A stretch of 49,741 nucleotides of DNA from UBA1161 sp049520395 (GCA_049520395.1 JBEKPV010000018.1:1-49741); one strand, 5' to 3'; positions 32,284 through 42,115 are shown, numbered from the stretch's first letter. Made by a program: numbers and translations. The notes: generated from the sequence alone by a model not told the origin.

Positions 32284-33606
32284 ATGAACTCCGCCCGCTG
32301 GCGTTGGCTCGCGCCGCTGCTTGTTTTGCTCATCGCGCCGGCCCTCCGCGCCGATCCCCCCGAATCGATCAATCTTCGGCGCACCATCGTCGTTCAGGTT
32401 GTCGCCCAGACCAAAGCCGCCGTCGTCAACATCTCCGCCTCCAAGCTCATCACCAAGCGCGTGAACCCCTTCGGCAACGATCCCTTCTTCCAGCAATTCG
32501 ATATCGGCCAGGAGATGCAGGTCCCGGCCAACTCGCTGGGCAGCGGATTCCTCATCCACGCCGACGGCTACGTCGTCACCAACAATCACGTCATCGACCG
32601 CGCCCGCCAGATCACCGTCGAACTCGACGACGGCCGAAAGCTCCCCGCCAGGCTCATCAGCGCCGATCCCGAAGCCGACCTCGCCCTCCTCAAAATCACC
32701 GACAAAAATCCCTTCCCCACACTCGCGCTGGGCGACAGCGACGACCTGCTCATCGGCGAACCCGCCATCGCCATCGGAAATCCCCTCGGCTACAGCCACA
32801 GCGTCAGCACCGGCATCGTCTCCGCCATTAACCGCGACCTGAAGGACGATCAGGATCAAACCGTCCTCAGCAACCTCATCCAAACCGACGCCGCCATCAA
32901 CCCCGGCAACAGCGGCGGCCCACTCCTCAACGCCTACGGACAAGTCATCGGCATCAACACCGCCATCCGCTCCGACGCCCAAAACATCGGCTTCGCCATC
33001 CCCATCAATCGCCTCCGCGACCTCATCCCCGAACTCATGAATCCCTCCCAAGTGGAAAAATTGGACGTCCCCATCAAATTAGCCGAGCAGCGGCAAATCA
33101 CCGAGCCCGCTCAAATCGTCACCCGCATCGTCACCGATGAAGTTCCCCCCCGCATCGTTCATTCCATTGGCGGCGTCGTTCCAGCCAATATTGTCGACGC
33201 CTACGATCTCCTCCTTACCGCCAAAAATGGCCAGCCCCTGAAAATCGAATTCGAGGGCGGCCAATCCCAGGACTTCATCCCCCGCCCAACGCCGCTGCCC
33301 GATGCGATCGTGCAGGCCAAACAAAAATTGGGTCTGACCGTCGAGCCCATGACGCCCGTGCTCGCCGATAAATATCACCTGAACGAGGAGGACGGCATCT
33401 TCGTCGACGCCGTCGCCCAGGACAGCGTTGCCGGCCGCGCCGGCGTTCAGCCCGGTGATATTCTCGTCCAGATCGGACGATTCCGTATCTCCACCCTCGA
33501 CGATTTCGCCGCCCTGCTCGATCGCCTCCCGACCACCGGCGAAGTCCGTATCGGCGTCATCCGCGACGACCAACTCGACGTCGGCCTGCTCGAATTCGGC
33601 CAATAA
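32284..33606 (+). CDS. Exported trypsin-like serine protease with PDZ domain (HtrA/Deg)
   Basis: 440 residues. A signal peptide (WLAPLLVLLIAPALRA) is followed by an S1C protease domain with His102 (VTNNHVID), Asp132 (EADLALLKI) and Ser210 (INPGNSGGPLL), then a C-terminal PDZ domain (EDGIFVDAVAQDSVAGRAGVQPGDILVQI in pieces). Periplasmic protein quality control is the family role. It lacks a second PDZ domain. ATG 32284 is used because it begins the signal peptide; an open frame extends upstream into the previous gene. The next gene follows 18 bases later. Confidence 0.9.
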   Translation: MNSARWRWLAPLLVLLIAPALRADPPESINLRRTIVVQVVAQTKAAVVNISASKLITKRVNPFGNDPFFQQFDIGQEMQVPANSLGSGFLIHADGYVVTNNHVIDRARQITVELDDGRKLPARLISADPEADLALLKITDKNPFPTLALGDSDDLLIGEPAIAIGNPLGYSHSVSTGIVSAINRDLKDDQDQTVLSNLIQTDAAINPGNSGGPLLNAYGQVIGINTAIRSDAQNIGFAIPINRLRDLIPELMNPSQVEKLDVPIKLAEQRQITEPAQIVTRIVTDEVPPRIVHSIGGVVPANIVDAYDLLLTAKNGQPLKIEFEGGQSQDFIPRPTPLPDAIVQAKQKLGLTVEPMTPVLADKYHLNEEDGIFVDAVAQDSVAGRAGVQPGDILVQIGRFRISTLDDFAALLDRLPTTGEVRIGVIRDDQLDVGLLEFGQ

Positions 33607-33624
33607 ACCCGCTCCGGCCCTCCC

Positions 33625-34761
33625 ATGCGAATCCTCGTTGTCCCCGACAAATTCAAGGACTGCCTCACCGCCGCCCAGGTCGCCGCCGCGATCGCTGGCG
33701 GACTACGCCAGGCCGATCCCAGCCTCGACATCGACCCCTGTCCCATGGCCGATGGCGGCGAAGGCACCGTTGACGCCCTCGTCTCCGCCGCCGCCGGCCA
33801 TTTCCAAACCGCCCGCGTCACCGGCCCCCTGCCCGAAATGAAAGTAAACGCCCGCTACGGCATTCTCGGCGACAAAAAAACCGCCGTCGTCGAATTGGCC
33901 GCCGCCAGCGGCCTGGCTCTGCTCAACCCCGAAGACCGAAACCCCCTGAACACCACCACCTTCGGCGCCGGCGAGCTTCTGATGGCCGCCGCCGCCCGCG
34001 GCGCGGAAGAAATCATCTTCGGCATCGGCGGCAGCGCCACCGTCGACGCCGGCATCGGCATCGCACAGGCCTGCGGACTGCCCGTCATTCTCCAGGACGG
34101 ACAAATCCTCTCCCCCACCGAACCCCTCGTCGGCGCCAACTTGGACGACGTCGTCCTCATCAAACACGGCCGTGGCAGCCCCATCGAAAAAATCAAAATC
34201 CTCGTCGCCTGCGACGTGAGCAATCCCCTCCTCGGTCCAAACGGCGCCGCCGCCGTCTACGGCCCCCAAAAAGGCGCAAGCCCCCAGCAAATTCCGCTCA
34301 TCGAATCCGCCTTGGCCCGGTTCGCCCGCCGCACCGGCAAACTCCCCATCGCCGATCTCCCCGGCGCCGGCGCCGCCGGCGGCGTCGGCTTCGCCATGGC
34401 CGCCTTCTTCGGCGCATCTTTGCACAGCGGCGCGCAGATCGTCATGGACGCGGTGAAACTCCGCGACCGTCTAAACCGCGCCGACATCTGCATCACCGGC
34501 GAAGGCCGCCTCGATGCTTCGAGCCTAAGCGGCAAAACCGTCGCCGCCATCGCCGCGGCGGCCGCGCAAGCCGCGGTTCCATGCTACGCCCTCGTCGGCT
34601 CAATCGATCGCAACGTCGATATCAGTCCCCTCGCCCTCGCCGGAGCTTTGACGATCGCGCCCGATCCAAATTTTTCCATCGCCCGCGCCGAAAACCAGAT
34701 CGCGCAGGCCGCCCAGCGCCTCTGGCGTAACATTGTGGCCCCCGCCGACCCGCCCCTATAA
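33625..34761 (+). CDS. Glycerate kinase
   Basis: 378 residues of the glycerate kinase I family (GarK/GlxK): ATP-dependent phosphorylation of D-glycerate, to 2- or 3-phosphoglycerate. The N-terminus VVPDKFKDCLTAAQVA, the PMADGGEGTVDAL motif, IFGIGGSATVDAGIG and the late ITGEGRLDASSLSGKT are all diagnostic. The usual context is glycolate, serine or glucarate breakdown, but none of those genes is adjacent. Its TAA stop is inside the TATAAT of the next gene's promoter. Confidence 0.92.
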   Translation: MRILVVPDKFKDCLTAAQVAAAIAGGLRQADPSLDIDPCPMADGGEGTVDALVSAAAGHFQTARVTGPLPEMKVNARYGILGDKKTAVVELAAASGLALLNPEDRNPLNTTTFGAGELLMAAAARGAEEIIFGIGGSATVDAGIGIAQACGLPVILQDGQILSPTEPLVGANLDDVVLIKHGRGSPIEKIKILVACDVSNPLLGPNGAAAVYGPQKGASPQQIPLIESALARFARRTGKLPIADLPGAGAAGGVGFAMAAFFGASLHSGAQIVMDAVKLRDRLNRADICITGEGRLDASSLSGKTVAAIAAAAAQAAVPCYALVGSIDRNVDISPLALAGALTIAPDPNFSIARAENQIAQAAQRLWRNIVAPADPPL

Positions 34762-34762
34762 T
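34733..34762 (+). promoter_or_regulatory. Promoter of the FkbM gene (leaderless type), overlapping a stop codon
   Basis: TTGTGG (34733-34738), an 18-base spacer and TATAAT (34757-34762), ending exactly 6 bases before ATG 34769. The stop codon of the glycerate kinase gene (34759-34761) is part of the -10 box. Confidence 0.6.
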
Positions 34763-34768
34763 CGCCCC

Positions 34769-35638
34769 ATGGCCAGCGGGTTCCAGAACGCGCGCGAATT
34801 CATCCGCAACCCCGCCAAACGCCGCGCTTTTTTAACCTGGAAATTCGCGCGAACTTTCCGCCGCGACAAATCCGCCCCCCTCCCCGACGGCACCCGCATT
34901 TTCGCCGCCGACAAATTCACCGATTTCTGGGCCTCCGTCTGCATCCACCCCGAGGAGGCCGAAAAATCGCTCTTCAAAAAGCTCATTCCCCCGCAAGGCA
35001 CCGTCTTCGACGTCGGCGCCAACGTCGGCCTCTACACCATTCTCGCCGGCCGCGATTGCGCCGCCGCGCGCATCATCGCCTTCGAGCCGCTTCACCGATA
35101 TGGTTCCGATTGGCACCGCAACATCGCCCTCGCCGGCATCCGCAACGCCACCCTCCTCCAATGCGCCGTCAACGACAAGCCCGGATACGTCCAGTTCACC
35201 TCCGACCCCGGCGCACCGCTGAACAATCGCATCGCCCTCGCCCGCCAGACGGCCGCGCCGACCGAGGTCGTCTCCGCCGTTACGCTCGACGGCATAGCCG
35301 AAAGCCTCGCCCTCGATCGAATTCATTTCCTGAAAATCGACGTCGAAGGGGCCGAGCCGCGCGTCCTGCGCGGAGCGCGGCGTCTCCTCCAAGCCCGCGC
35401 CATCGACGTCATCTTCATGGAATTCATCATCGAGTTCATGGAAGACATGGGCGAAAAACCCGCGGAAGTCTTCGCCGAGTTGAGCGACCTCGGCTATTCC
35501 CTTTACGCGATCAACCGCAATGGAACCCTCGGCCAGCGCCTCACCCTCGCCACCGCCATCGACGGACGCCGCGTCAAACCCACCGACCCCGACCGCGATT
35601 TCTGGGGCCTCAACGTCGTCGCCAAACCGGAAGCCTAG
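34769..35638 (+). CDS. FkbM family methyltransferase
   Basis: 289 residues. SAM-binding motif I is VFDVGANVGLYTILAG (about 75-90), followed by IAFEPLHRY and IHFLKIDVEGAEPRVLRGA, the hallmark of FkbM-type methyltransferases, which methylate sugars or natural products. The N-terminal 60 residues are basic. The ATG at 34769 is used rather than the upstream ATG 34733, which lies in the preceding gene. Its stop TAG shares CTAG with the convergent PEP-CTERM gene. Possibly linked to surface glycan modification. Confidence 0.88.
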   Translation: MASGFQNAREFIRNPAKRRAFLTWKFARTFRRDKSAPLPDGTRIFAADKFTDFWASVCIHPEEAEKSLFKKLIPPQGTVFDVGANVGLYTILAGRDCAAARIIAFEPLHRYGSDWHRNIALAGIRNATLLQCAVNDKPGYVQFTSDPGAPLNNRIALARQTAAPTEVVSAVTLDGIAESLALDRIHFLKIDVEGAEPRVLRGARRLLQARAIDVIFMEFIIEFMEDMGEKPAEVFAELSDLGYSLYAINRNGTLGQRLTLATAIDGRRVKPTDPDRDFWGLNVVAKPEA

Positions 35639-37857
35639 CCGGGGATTATTTCGCGCAACGGGCGGCGATTTCGCCGGCCGAGAAGCCCGGCCCCGGCAAC
35701 CGACAAGAGCGCAAACGAGGCCGGTTCGGGAACCGACTGGAAATTGGTGAGGACGACTTCGTTTTCGTATTGCCCCGTCCCGCCGTAGAACACCTGGAAT
35801 TCGCCCGCGCCGTCGGTGGTGGTGAGATATCCGCCGCTTGCGACGTTGAGGAATGAACCCGTCATGCCGTCCGAAGCCAGCACGGTAAACGAGTCGGTGT
35901 TCAGGGGCGTGAAACCATTGGTGAGGGTTAGATCGAGGCTGCCTCCCAAGGTGATGTCCCCGTCGATGTTGAGATTATCGTAGTCGGCGCCCAGGGTCTC
36001 GCCGCCAATGTGGAAAGCCAATGCGGACCGAATGCTGGAAAGGTCTACGTTGGACTGGACGGTGCCATAGCCCGTCAGGGTTCCAAGAGCGAAGGCAACG
36101 GTCCCACCTGTATCTTGGATGTTTCCGCCGTTTACGAGGTCGACGGTCCCGTTAATAGTGAAAATTTTAGTAACATTGAAAGCTATGGACGCACCGTTGC
36201 TCGCCTCGAGGGTGCCATTGTTGATGAAGTTGGTCGTGTCGATCTGGATACCGGCGGACGTATCATTGGCGTTGATCGTTCCATCGTTAACCAACGTTGT
36301 CCCGGTGAAGACCGCACCGCCCTGGAAAGTGTAGTTGTTTTGCAGGGTCAGGGTCTCGACACTGATGGAACCCCCCGAGTTCGCCACGACGTTGGCATTG
36401 AGATTCTGATTTATGCCAGGACCCTCGAAAGCCACCTTGTCATGGCTACCGAGGACCAAGTCGTAATTGGACACCGTAAAAGTGCCCTGAATGGCTACGT
36501 CGCTAGAATCGGCGATTTGCACATTACCGCCGGTGAATTGACAGTCGTTGATCTGGCCACCATAGGTTTCCAAGCCCCCACCCGTGACGGTCAACCCGAG
36601 CAACGTTGACGGCGGAAAAACGGTGAAATCAGTACCGGATAGATTGAGGGTGCCGTTCGACACTTCGCCGGTCGTGAGGGACCATTGCCTCCCGCCATAG
36701 TCGGCCGGTGTGAGCGTACCCCCGGCGAGATCCAAATCAGCGGTGAGCGCCACGTCTGAATCGGGGGAAACGGAGAGATTGCCCAGACCGTTAAGGGTCG
36801 TTACGCCCAGGACCAAACCTGACCCACCTGTGACGGTGATGTTGCCCTCATTGGTCACCGTGCCGTAGAGCAACAACCCCCCACCGTCGGCCTCGATCGT
36901 CGCGCCCGCGGCATTGGTCCACGTGCCCTCCAAAGTCAGGTTTCCTCCATCCGTGGCCTCCAGAGTCGCGCCGCTCGCGTTCGTCCAGGTCCCCCCCTGG
37001 ATCGTGAGCATCGCGCCGTTGGTGGCTTCAATGGTCCCGTTGTTAGTTAAGTTGAGAATCGAGATCGTGGCGGGCGGGGGCCACGCGGTGTCGTCATCGA
37101 TGGTGCCATTGTTTATCAAGGCATCGTCCGAGTAGATGTTGTAGGCGATTGACACCGCGCCTTGCACGGTCGCATCGGGCCCGAGCGTGAGCGTCTGCGG
37201 GCCGCTGGAAGTCGGGCCGTCGACATAAATCTTGGCGGCGGCGCTTGCCGTTATATTCAAGTTGTTGATCGTCTGGCTGCCACCGTCAATATCGAGAGCG
37301 CTGCTCGCGCCCAGGTCAAGGTTTTGGTCCGCGACGGTCACGCCATTCTGGATGTTCAACGTTCCACCGTTGGCGACCTGCAAATCGCCGCCGGTTACGC
37401 TAGCGGCGTCGAGAGTTCCGTCGTTGATCTTGAATGCCCCACCGGCGAGGGAAATCGTAGAATTGGCGATGGTGCCCCCGTCCATTTGGTAGGTACCGGC
37501 GTCCAGGTTGATCGGTGCGGTCATGCTTCCGCCAGTTTGGTCGAGCGTGGCGTCCGCGGAATCGAGCGTCAGTTCGTCGGCGGTGACGGCGGAATCGAGC
37601 GTGACCGTGTACGCCGAACCACCCGTTGCATTGATTAACGCATCGTAATCTATTCCGGTGGGTGTGCCGTTATTTGGATAATTCGGCGAACACGACCATG
37701 CGGTCGTGCTTGCCCAGTTGTCGCTGGTCTCCGATAACCAACTTGCCGTCGTATCAGCGCGAACGGCGATTGGAAGCGCACAGATTCCCGCCACCAAAAA
37801 TATAACCGATTTAGATTTTCCGTTTCCCAATTGGGGTGTTTCAGCGCGGCGCCACAT
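35635..37857 (-). CDS. PEP-CTERM-anchored surface/exported protein with beta-rich repeats
   Basis: 740 residues. A signal peptide (KSVIFLVAGICALPIAVRA) is followed by a long, Thr/Asn/Gly/Ala-rich passenger with imperfect repeats such as NNGTIEA and WTNASGATLEATDGG, the look of a beta-helix or autotransporter-like stack. The C-terminus has the sorting tripartite signal: VPEPASFALL, a hydrophobic stretch and a basic tail (RRNRR). Exosortase would cut at PEP; none is in this window. Start ATG 37857 follows GGGAGG; ATG 37869 is before that site. Base composition is less GC-rich than the neighbours. No promoter recognised in the upstream 266-base gap. Confidence 0.85.
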   Translation of the reverse strand: MWRRAETPQLGNGKSKSVIFLVAGICALPIAVRADTTASWLSETSDNWASTTAWSCSPNYPNNGTPTGIDYDALINATGGSAYTVTLDSAVTADELTLDSADATLDQTGGSMTAPINLDAGTYQMDGGTIANSTISLAGGAFKINDGTLDAASVTGGDLQVANGGTLNIQNGVTVADQNLDLGASSALDIDGGSQTINNLNITASAAAKIYVDGPTSSGPQTLTLGPDATVQGAVSIAYNIYSDDALINNGTIDDDTAWPPPATISILNLTNNGTIEATNGAMLTIQGGTWTNASGATLEATDGGNLTLEGTWTNAAGATIEADGGGLLLYGTVTNEGNITVTGGSGLVLGVTTLNGLGNLSVSPDSDVALTADLDLAGGTLTPADYGGRQWSLTTGEVSNGTLNLSGTDFTVFPPSTLLGLTVTGGGLETYGGQINDCQFTGGNVQIADSSDVAIQGTFTVSNYDLVLGSHDKVAFEGPGINQNLNANVVANSGGSISVETLTLQNNYTFQGGAVFTGTTLVNDGTINANDTSAGIQIDTTNFINNGTLEASNGASIAFNVTKIFTINGTVDLVNGGNIQDTGGTVAFALGTLTGYGTVQSNVDLSSIRSALAFHIGGETLGADYDNLNIDGDITLGGSLDLTLTNGFTPLNTDSFTVLASDGMTGSFLNVASGGYLTTTDGAGEFQVFYGGTGQYENEVVLTNFQSVPEPASFALLSVAGAGLLGRRNRRPLREIIPG

Positions 37858-38123
37858 AGGTCCTCCCATGATCCCGACTGTTCAATTCCTATCGGCAACC
37901 AATTATTCGGCGTGTCCACATGCAGTCCGCGATAAAATTCTCACCCTGTCGCAATTGGTGCCCGAATGCAGATTTTTTAACTCCCCAATGACGATTAGAA
38001 TTGCATTAGTGTCCCAAAATTTGCAGTGCATAACCGGCGAGATCTGCGCCCCATCAAAATTCCAGCCGACCCGCCCCATTCGACGCGCTGCCAAGGCACG
38101 GGATCGCGCCCCAAGCGGTCGAT

Positions 38124-40733
38124 TTAGCTCTTCGCTTTCCCCGCTTTTCGCTCAAACTTAAACCCCTGCTTGGCCGAATCCGCGTCGATGGCGATCGTAT
38201 CCCCATCTCCAAATTCGCCCGCCAGGATTTTCCCCGCCACCGGGTTTTCGATCCGCTGCTGGATCACCCGCTTCAGCGGCCGCGCCCCGAATGTCGGATC
38301 GTAACCCTGCTCCGCCAGCAGTTTCCGCGCCCCGTCCGTCAGCGTCATATGAATATTCCGATCCCCCAGCCGCTTGCGCAGATGCTCCAGTTGCACGTCC
38401 ACGATCCGCGAAATCTGCTCCTTGTTCAACGTATGGAACAGGATGATCTCGTCGATCCGGTTGAGGAATTCCGGCCGAAAATGATCCTTCAGCAGCGTCT
38501 TCACCGCCGCCTCCACTTCCCACCCCTCGGCGTCCCGGATCGCCAGCTTCTGAATCTCGCTGCTCCCCAGGTTGCTCGTCATCACGATCACCGCGTTCTT
38601 GAAATTAACCGTCCGCCCCTGCCCGTCGGTCAGTCGCCCATCATCCAGAACCTGCAGCAGCACGTTAAAGACATCCCGATGCGCCTTCTCAATCTCATCG
38701 AACAGCACCACGCAATACGGCTTGCGGCGCACCGCCTCGGTCAATCGCCCCCCCTCCTCATAACCCACATACCCCGGCGGCGCCCCGATCAGCCGCGCCA
38801 CCGAATGCTGCTCCATGAACTCGCTCATGTCGATCCGCACCATGGCGTTTTCATCGTCGAATAAAAACTCCGCCAGCGCCTTGCACAATTCCGTCTTTCC
38901 CACGCCCGTCGGCCCCAGGAACAAAAACGACCCGATCGGCCGATGCGGATCGCCCAGCCCCGCCCGATTCCGCCGCACCGCGTCCGAAACCGCCTTCACC
39001 GCCTCATCCTGCCCCACCACGCGCTGCCCCAGCCGCTCTTCCATTTTCAATAATTTGTCGCGCTCCCCTTCCAGCATCCGGCTCACCGGCACCCCCGTCC
39101 ATCGGCTCACCACCGAGGCAATCTCCTCGCTGGTCACTTCATCCTTCACCATCGCCACCCCGGATTTCTGCAAATCGCGCAGCCGCCGATTCGCCTCCTC
39201 CAGTTTGCGATTGAGTTCCCGCATGTCCCCATATTGAATCCGCGCTGCCACCTCCAGATTCCCCTGCCGCTGCGCCTGCTCCAGTTCCACCTGCTTGTTG
39301 TCCAGTTGCTCCTGAACCGTCTTGATCCCGCGCATCGCCCCCACTTCGTTTTCCCACCGGCTCGTCAGCTTGGTGTTCCTCTCCTGCAATTCCGACAATT
39401 CCTTCTCCGCCTTGGCGCGCTGCTGCTGCGACCCCGCGTCCTTCTCCTTCCGCAGCGCTTCCAATTCAATCTGCAACTGCATGATCCGCCGCCGAATTTC
39501 ATCCAGCTCCGCCGGCATCGAATCGTTCTCAATCCGCAGCCGGCTCGCCGCCTCATCGATCAAATCGATCGCCTTATCCGGCAAAAACCGATCCGTGATA
39601 TACCGATCCGACAGCACCGCCGCCGACACAATCGCGCTATCCGTGATCCGCACCCCATGGTGCGTCTCATACCGCTGCTTCAATCCCCGCAGAATCGCAA
39701 TCGTATCCTCAACGCTCGGCTGCCCCACAATGATCGGCTGAAACCGCCGCTCCAAAGCCGCGTCCTTCTCAATATGCTTCCGATATTCATCCAGCGTCGT
39801 CGCCCCGATCGTCCGCAATTCCCCGCGCGCCAGCGCCGGCTTCAGCAAATTCCCCGCGTCCATCGACCCCTCCGCCCGCCCCGCCCCGACAACCGTATGC
39901 AATTCGTCGATGAACAGAATGATCGCCCCTTCGCTCTGCGTCACTTCCTTGATGACCGCCTTCAGCCGCTCCTCAAATTCCCCGCGAAATTTCGCCCCCG
40001 CGACCAGCGCGCCCATATCCAGCGCGATGATCCGCTTATTCTGCAAAACCGTCGGCACATCCCCGTTGAGCATGCGGATCGCCAGGCCCTCGACAATCGC
40101 CGTCTTCCCCACCCCCGGCTCGCCGATCAGCACCGGGTTATTCTTCGTCCGCCGCGACAGCACCTGCATCGTCCGCCGGATTTCCTCATCCCGTCCGATG
40201 ACCGGGTCGATTTTCCCCTGCCGCGCCATCTCCACCAGGTCGCGCCCATATCGCTGGATCGCCTGATACTTTTCTTCCGGATTCTGATCCGTCACCCTCT
40301 GCCCGCCGCGAATCTCTTTCAGCGCCGACAAAATCGAATCGTGCGAAACCCCGGAGACCGAAAGAATCTCCTTCGCCTCGCTCTTCACCTGCGCCAGCGA
40401 AAGCAGCAAATGCTCCGTCGAAACGTATTCATCCTTCAGTCGATCCGCCTCTTTTTGCGCATGATTGAAAACCTCCGTCAGCGCCCGGCTAGGCCCGGTC
40501 TGGGTCCCCGTCGCCTTCGGCAGACGATCCAATTCCGAAAGCACAATCCCCGTCAGCCGGTCCGGATCCGCCCCCAGCTTCTGCAGCAAAGGCTTCACCA
40601 CCCCATCCGATTCCGAAAGCAGCGCCCCCAGCAAATGCAGCGGCGTTATCTCCGCATGGTTCCCCCGCTCCGCGCTCTGCTGAGCGCGAACCACCGCCTC
40701 CTGCGCCTTAATCGTAAACTTCTCAAATCGCAT
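38124..40733 (-). CDS. clpB: ATP-dependent chaperone ClpB
   Basis: 869-residue protein disaggregase (hexameric, works with DnaK). The order is the ClpN domain (1-150), NBD1 with Walker A GEPGVGKT (204-211), a coiled-coil middle domain (about 410-530, starting near EIRRRIMQLQIELEAL) and NBD2 with Walker A GPTGVGKTEL and Walker B VVLFDEIEKAH. The ClpP-binding IGF/L loop is absent, as expected for ClpB. The start is ATG 40733 (MRFEKFT); the frame extends upstream without support. No HrcA (CIRCE) site is seen upstream. The 144-base gap upstream (40734-40877) contains only an inverted GTTACATT/AATGTAAC pair (40808, 40842). Confidence 0.96.
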   Translation of the reverse strand: MRFEKFTIKAQEAVVRAQQSAERGNHAEITPLHLLGALLSESDGVVKPLLQKLGADPDRLTGIVLSELDRLPKATGTQTGPSRALTEVFNHAQKEADRLKDEYVSTEHLLLSLAQVKSEAKEILSVSGVSHDSILSALKEIRGGQRVTDQNPEEKYQAIQRYGRDLVEMARQGKIDPVIGRDEEIRRTMQVLSRRTKNNPVLIGEPGVGKTAIVEGLAIRMLNGDVPTVLQNKRIIALDMGALVAGAKFRGEFEERLKAVIKEVTQSEGAIILFIDELHTVVGAGRAEGSMDAGNLLKPALARGELRTIGATTLDEYRKHIEKDAALERRFQPIIVGQPSVEDTIAILRGLKQRYETHHGVRITDSAIVSAAVLSDRYITDRFLPDKAIDLIDEAASRLRIENDSMPAELDEIRRRIMQLQIELEALRKEKDAGSQQQRAKAEKELSELQERNTKLTSRWENEVGAMRGIKTVQEQLDNKQVELEQAQRQGNLEVAARIQYGDMRELNRKLEEANRRLRDLQKSGVAMVKDEVTSEEIASVVSRWTGVPVSRMLEGERDKLLKMEERLGQRVVGQDEAVKAVSDAVRRNRAGLGDPHRPIGSFLFLGPTGVGKTELCKALAEFLFDDENAMVRIDMSEFMEQHSVARLIGAPPGYVGYEEGGRLTEAVRRKPYCVVLFDEIEKAHRDVFNVLLQVLDDGRLTDGQGRTVNFKNAVIVMTSNLGSSEIQKLAIRDAEGWEVEAAVKTLLKDHFRPEFLNRIDEIILFHTLNKEQISRIVDVQLEHLRKRLGDRNIHMTLTDGARKLLAEQGYDPTFGARPLKRVIQQRIENPVAGKILAGEFGDGDTIAIDADSAKQGFKFERKAGKAKS

Positions 40734-40877
40734 CGACCCCAGACAAAGCAAACCCGGGACCAATGCCGCCCAGGCCGCCGGAACCACAACGCATTCATCT
40801 ACAGATAGTTACATTGACCCCAAAATCCCCAGCGAATCAGAAATGTAACCTTTTGGCCGCCGCCCCTCCATCGACTG

Positions 40878-42095
40878 CTAATTTGGCAGTGATTCGCCTG
40901 GTATCAACCCCGCCAGCTTCAGCAGGTTCCCCACCGCCGTCTCAGGCTGCATCTCGCGGGCCACGGGACCATCCCAGCGGAACCCCCGCCGCGCCGGCGA
41001 TTCATCACGCCAAACCCTCACCATCGCCTCCGCCAGCGCCGGCGCATCCCGCAGCGCGACCAGGTCCCCCGTTCGCCCATCCTCCACCAGTTCGTCGATA
41101 CTCGCCCCGCGCGTCCCGATGACCGGAATCCCCAGCAACAGACTTTCGATGACCGTATTCGGCAGGTTATCGATGATCGAAGGCGCCAGCGACGCCAGCG
41201 CCCCGCGCAACAGCGTATACAACTGCGGCTTACGCAGCGGACCCAGGAAAATCACATTCCGCGCCCTTTCGCCCCATCTCCGCCGCATCCCCTCGGTATC
41301 GATATTGTGAATATCGCCCGCCACCACGACTTTGATCTCCGGCTCCCTCTGCCACGCCAGCCCCAGCGCCTCCGCCAACCAGAGCGTTCCCTTGGAAGGA
41401 TTCAGCGTTCCAAAATGCAGCAAATATCGCTCCGGCACCCCCGCCACAGGCGCCACCTCCTCGGGAATCTCAATCAGCGCCGGCGGCCGAATCACATGCA
41501 CCCTCCTTCCCAAACGCTTCTCATAATAATTCGCGCCGAATTGGCTCGGCGCATACGCGATTTCCGCCCGCCGCACCGTCCGCAGGATGTATCTCGATTG
41601 AAACCCCGGAAACCAGGGCCGCCGCCGCGCCTCCTCCACCGCGTTCAGTTCCGCCATGATGCTGCATCGCACCAAATGCGGCCGCCCTTCCCTCGGCTGA
41701 ATCTCCAGCCCCGTCCCATCCGTATCCGGACTTTGCACCAAATCAAACGGCGCTTCCCGATCCCGCGCCTCCAGCGCCGCCGCCAGCGTGATCATCGCCG
41801 ACCGCCGCTGCATCACGTACCGCAGCTGCCCCAGCCCGCGCCATCCCGGCGGCATCGGACACCAGCTCAGCCATCCCCCCGCCGGCCTGGGATGAACCCG
41901 GTGCACGCAAACCCCGTTATGATCCAGCCGATCCGGCCCGCTAAAACTGCTGACAAAAATCTCCGGCACATGCCCCGCGCGCACCAGCGCCTGCGCCATT
42001 TTGTTAATGTAATTCCCCAGCCCGCTGGCGTTATTGCGCTCGGTGACAAAACCGGGAGTCACAAACGCGATGCGAAATGATCGTTTGGCGGCCAC
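40878..42095 (-). CDS. Glycosyltransferase family 4 protein
   Basis: 405 residues with a GT-B fold. The N-terminal acceptor domain begins RIAFVTPGFVTERNNASGLGNYI. The C-terminal donor domain has RYLLHFGTLNPSKGTLWLAEAL, VVVAGDIH and the sugar-nucleotide motif ESLLLGIPVIGTRGASIDELV. It adds a sugar, unknown, to a surface glycan or lipid carrier. The start is GTG 42095-42093, since the sequence after it is the normal N-terminus and no ATG is nearer; AAGG sits just before. It begins 20 bases after the membrane-protein gene, and with it may be transcribed. Confidence 0.85.
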   Translation of the reverse strand: MAAKRSFRIAFVTPGFVTERNNASGLGNYINKMAQALVRAGHVPEIFVSSFSGPDRLDHNGVCVHRVHPRPAGGWLSWCPMPPGWRGLGQLRYVMQRRSAMITLAAALEARDREAPFDLVQSPDTDGTGLEIQPREGRPHLVRCSIMAELNAVEEARRRPWFPGFQSRYILRTVRRAEIAYAPSQFGANYYEKRLGRRVHVIRPPALIEIPEEVAPVAGVPERYLLHFGTLNPSKGTLWLAEALGLAWQREPEIKVVVAGDIHNIDTEGMRRRWGERARNVIFLGPLRKPQLYTLLRGALASLAPSIIDNLPNTVIESLLLGIPVIGTRGASIDELVEDGRTGDLVALRDAPALAEAMVRVWRDESPARRGFRWDGPVAREMQPETAVGNLLKLAGLIPGESLPN

Positions 42096-42115
42096 GCCTT
42101 GAAATGGCGGTGGGA

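Noticed and set aside
37903..38094. A 63-residue minus-strand frame in the gap between clpB and the PEP-CTERM gene
   Set aside because: No ribosome binding site and no recognisable composition; likely chance.
39234..40808. A 524-residue open frame on the plus strand, antisense to clpB
   Set aside because: Arg/Pro/His-rich, no domain, and lies wholly opposite a certain gene; typical antisense shadow in GC-rich DNA.
40808..40849. GTTACATT...AATGTAAC inverted pair upstream of clpB as a heat-shock operator
   Set aside because: The arms are 26 bases apart and the sequence is unlike CIRCE; not enough to call an operator.
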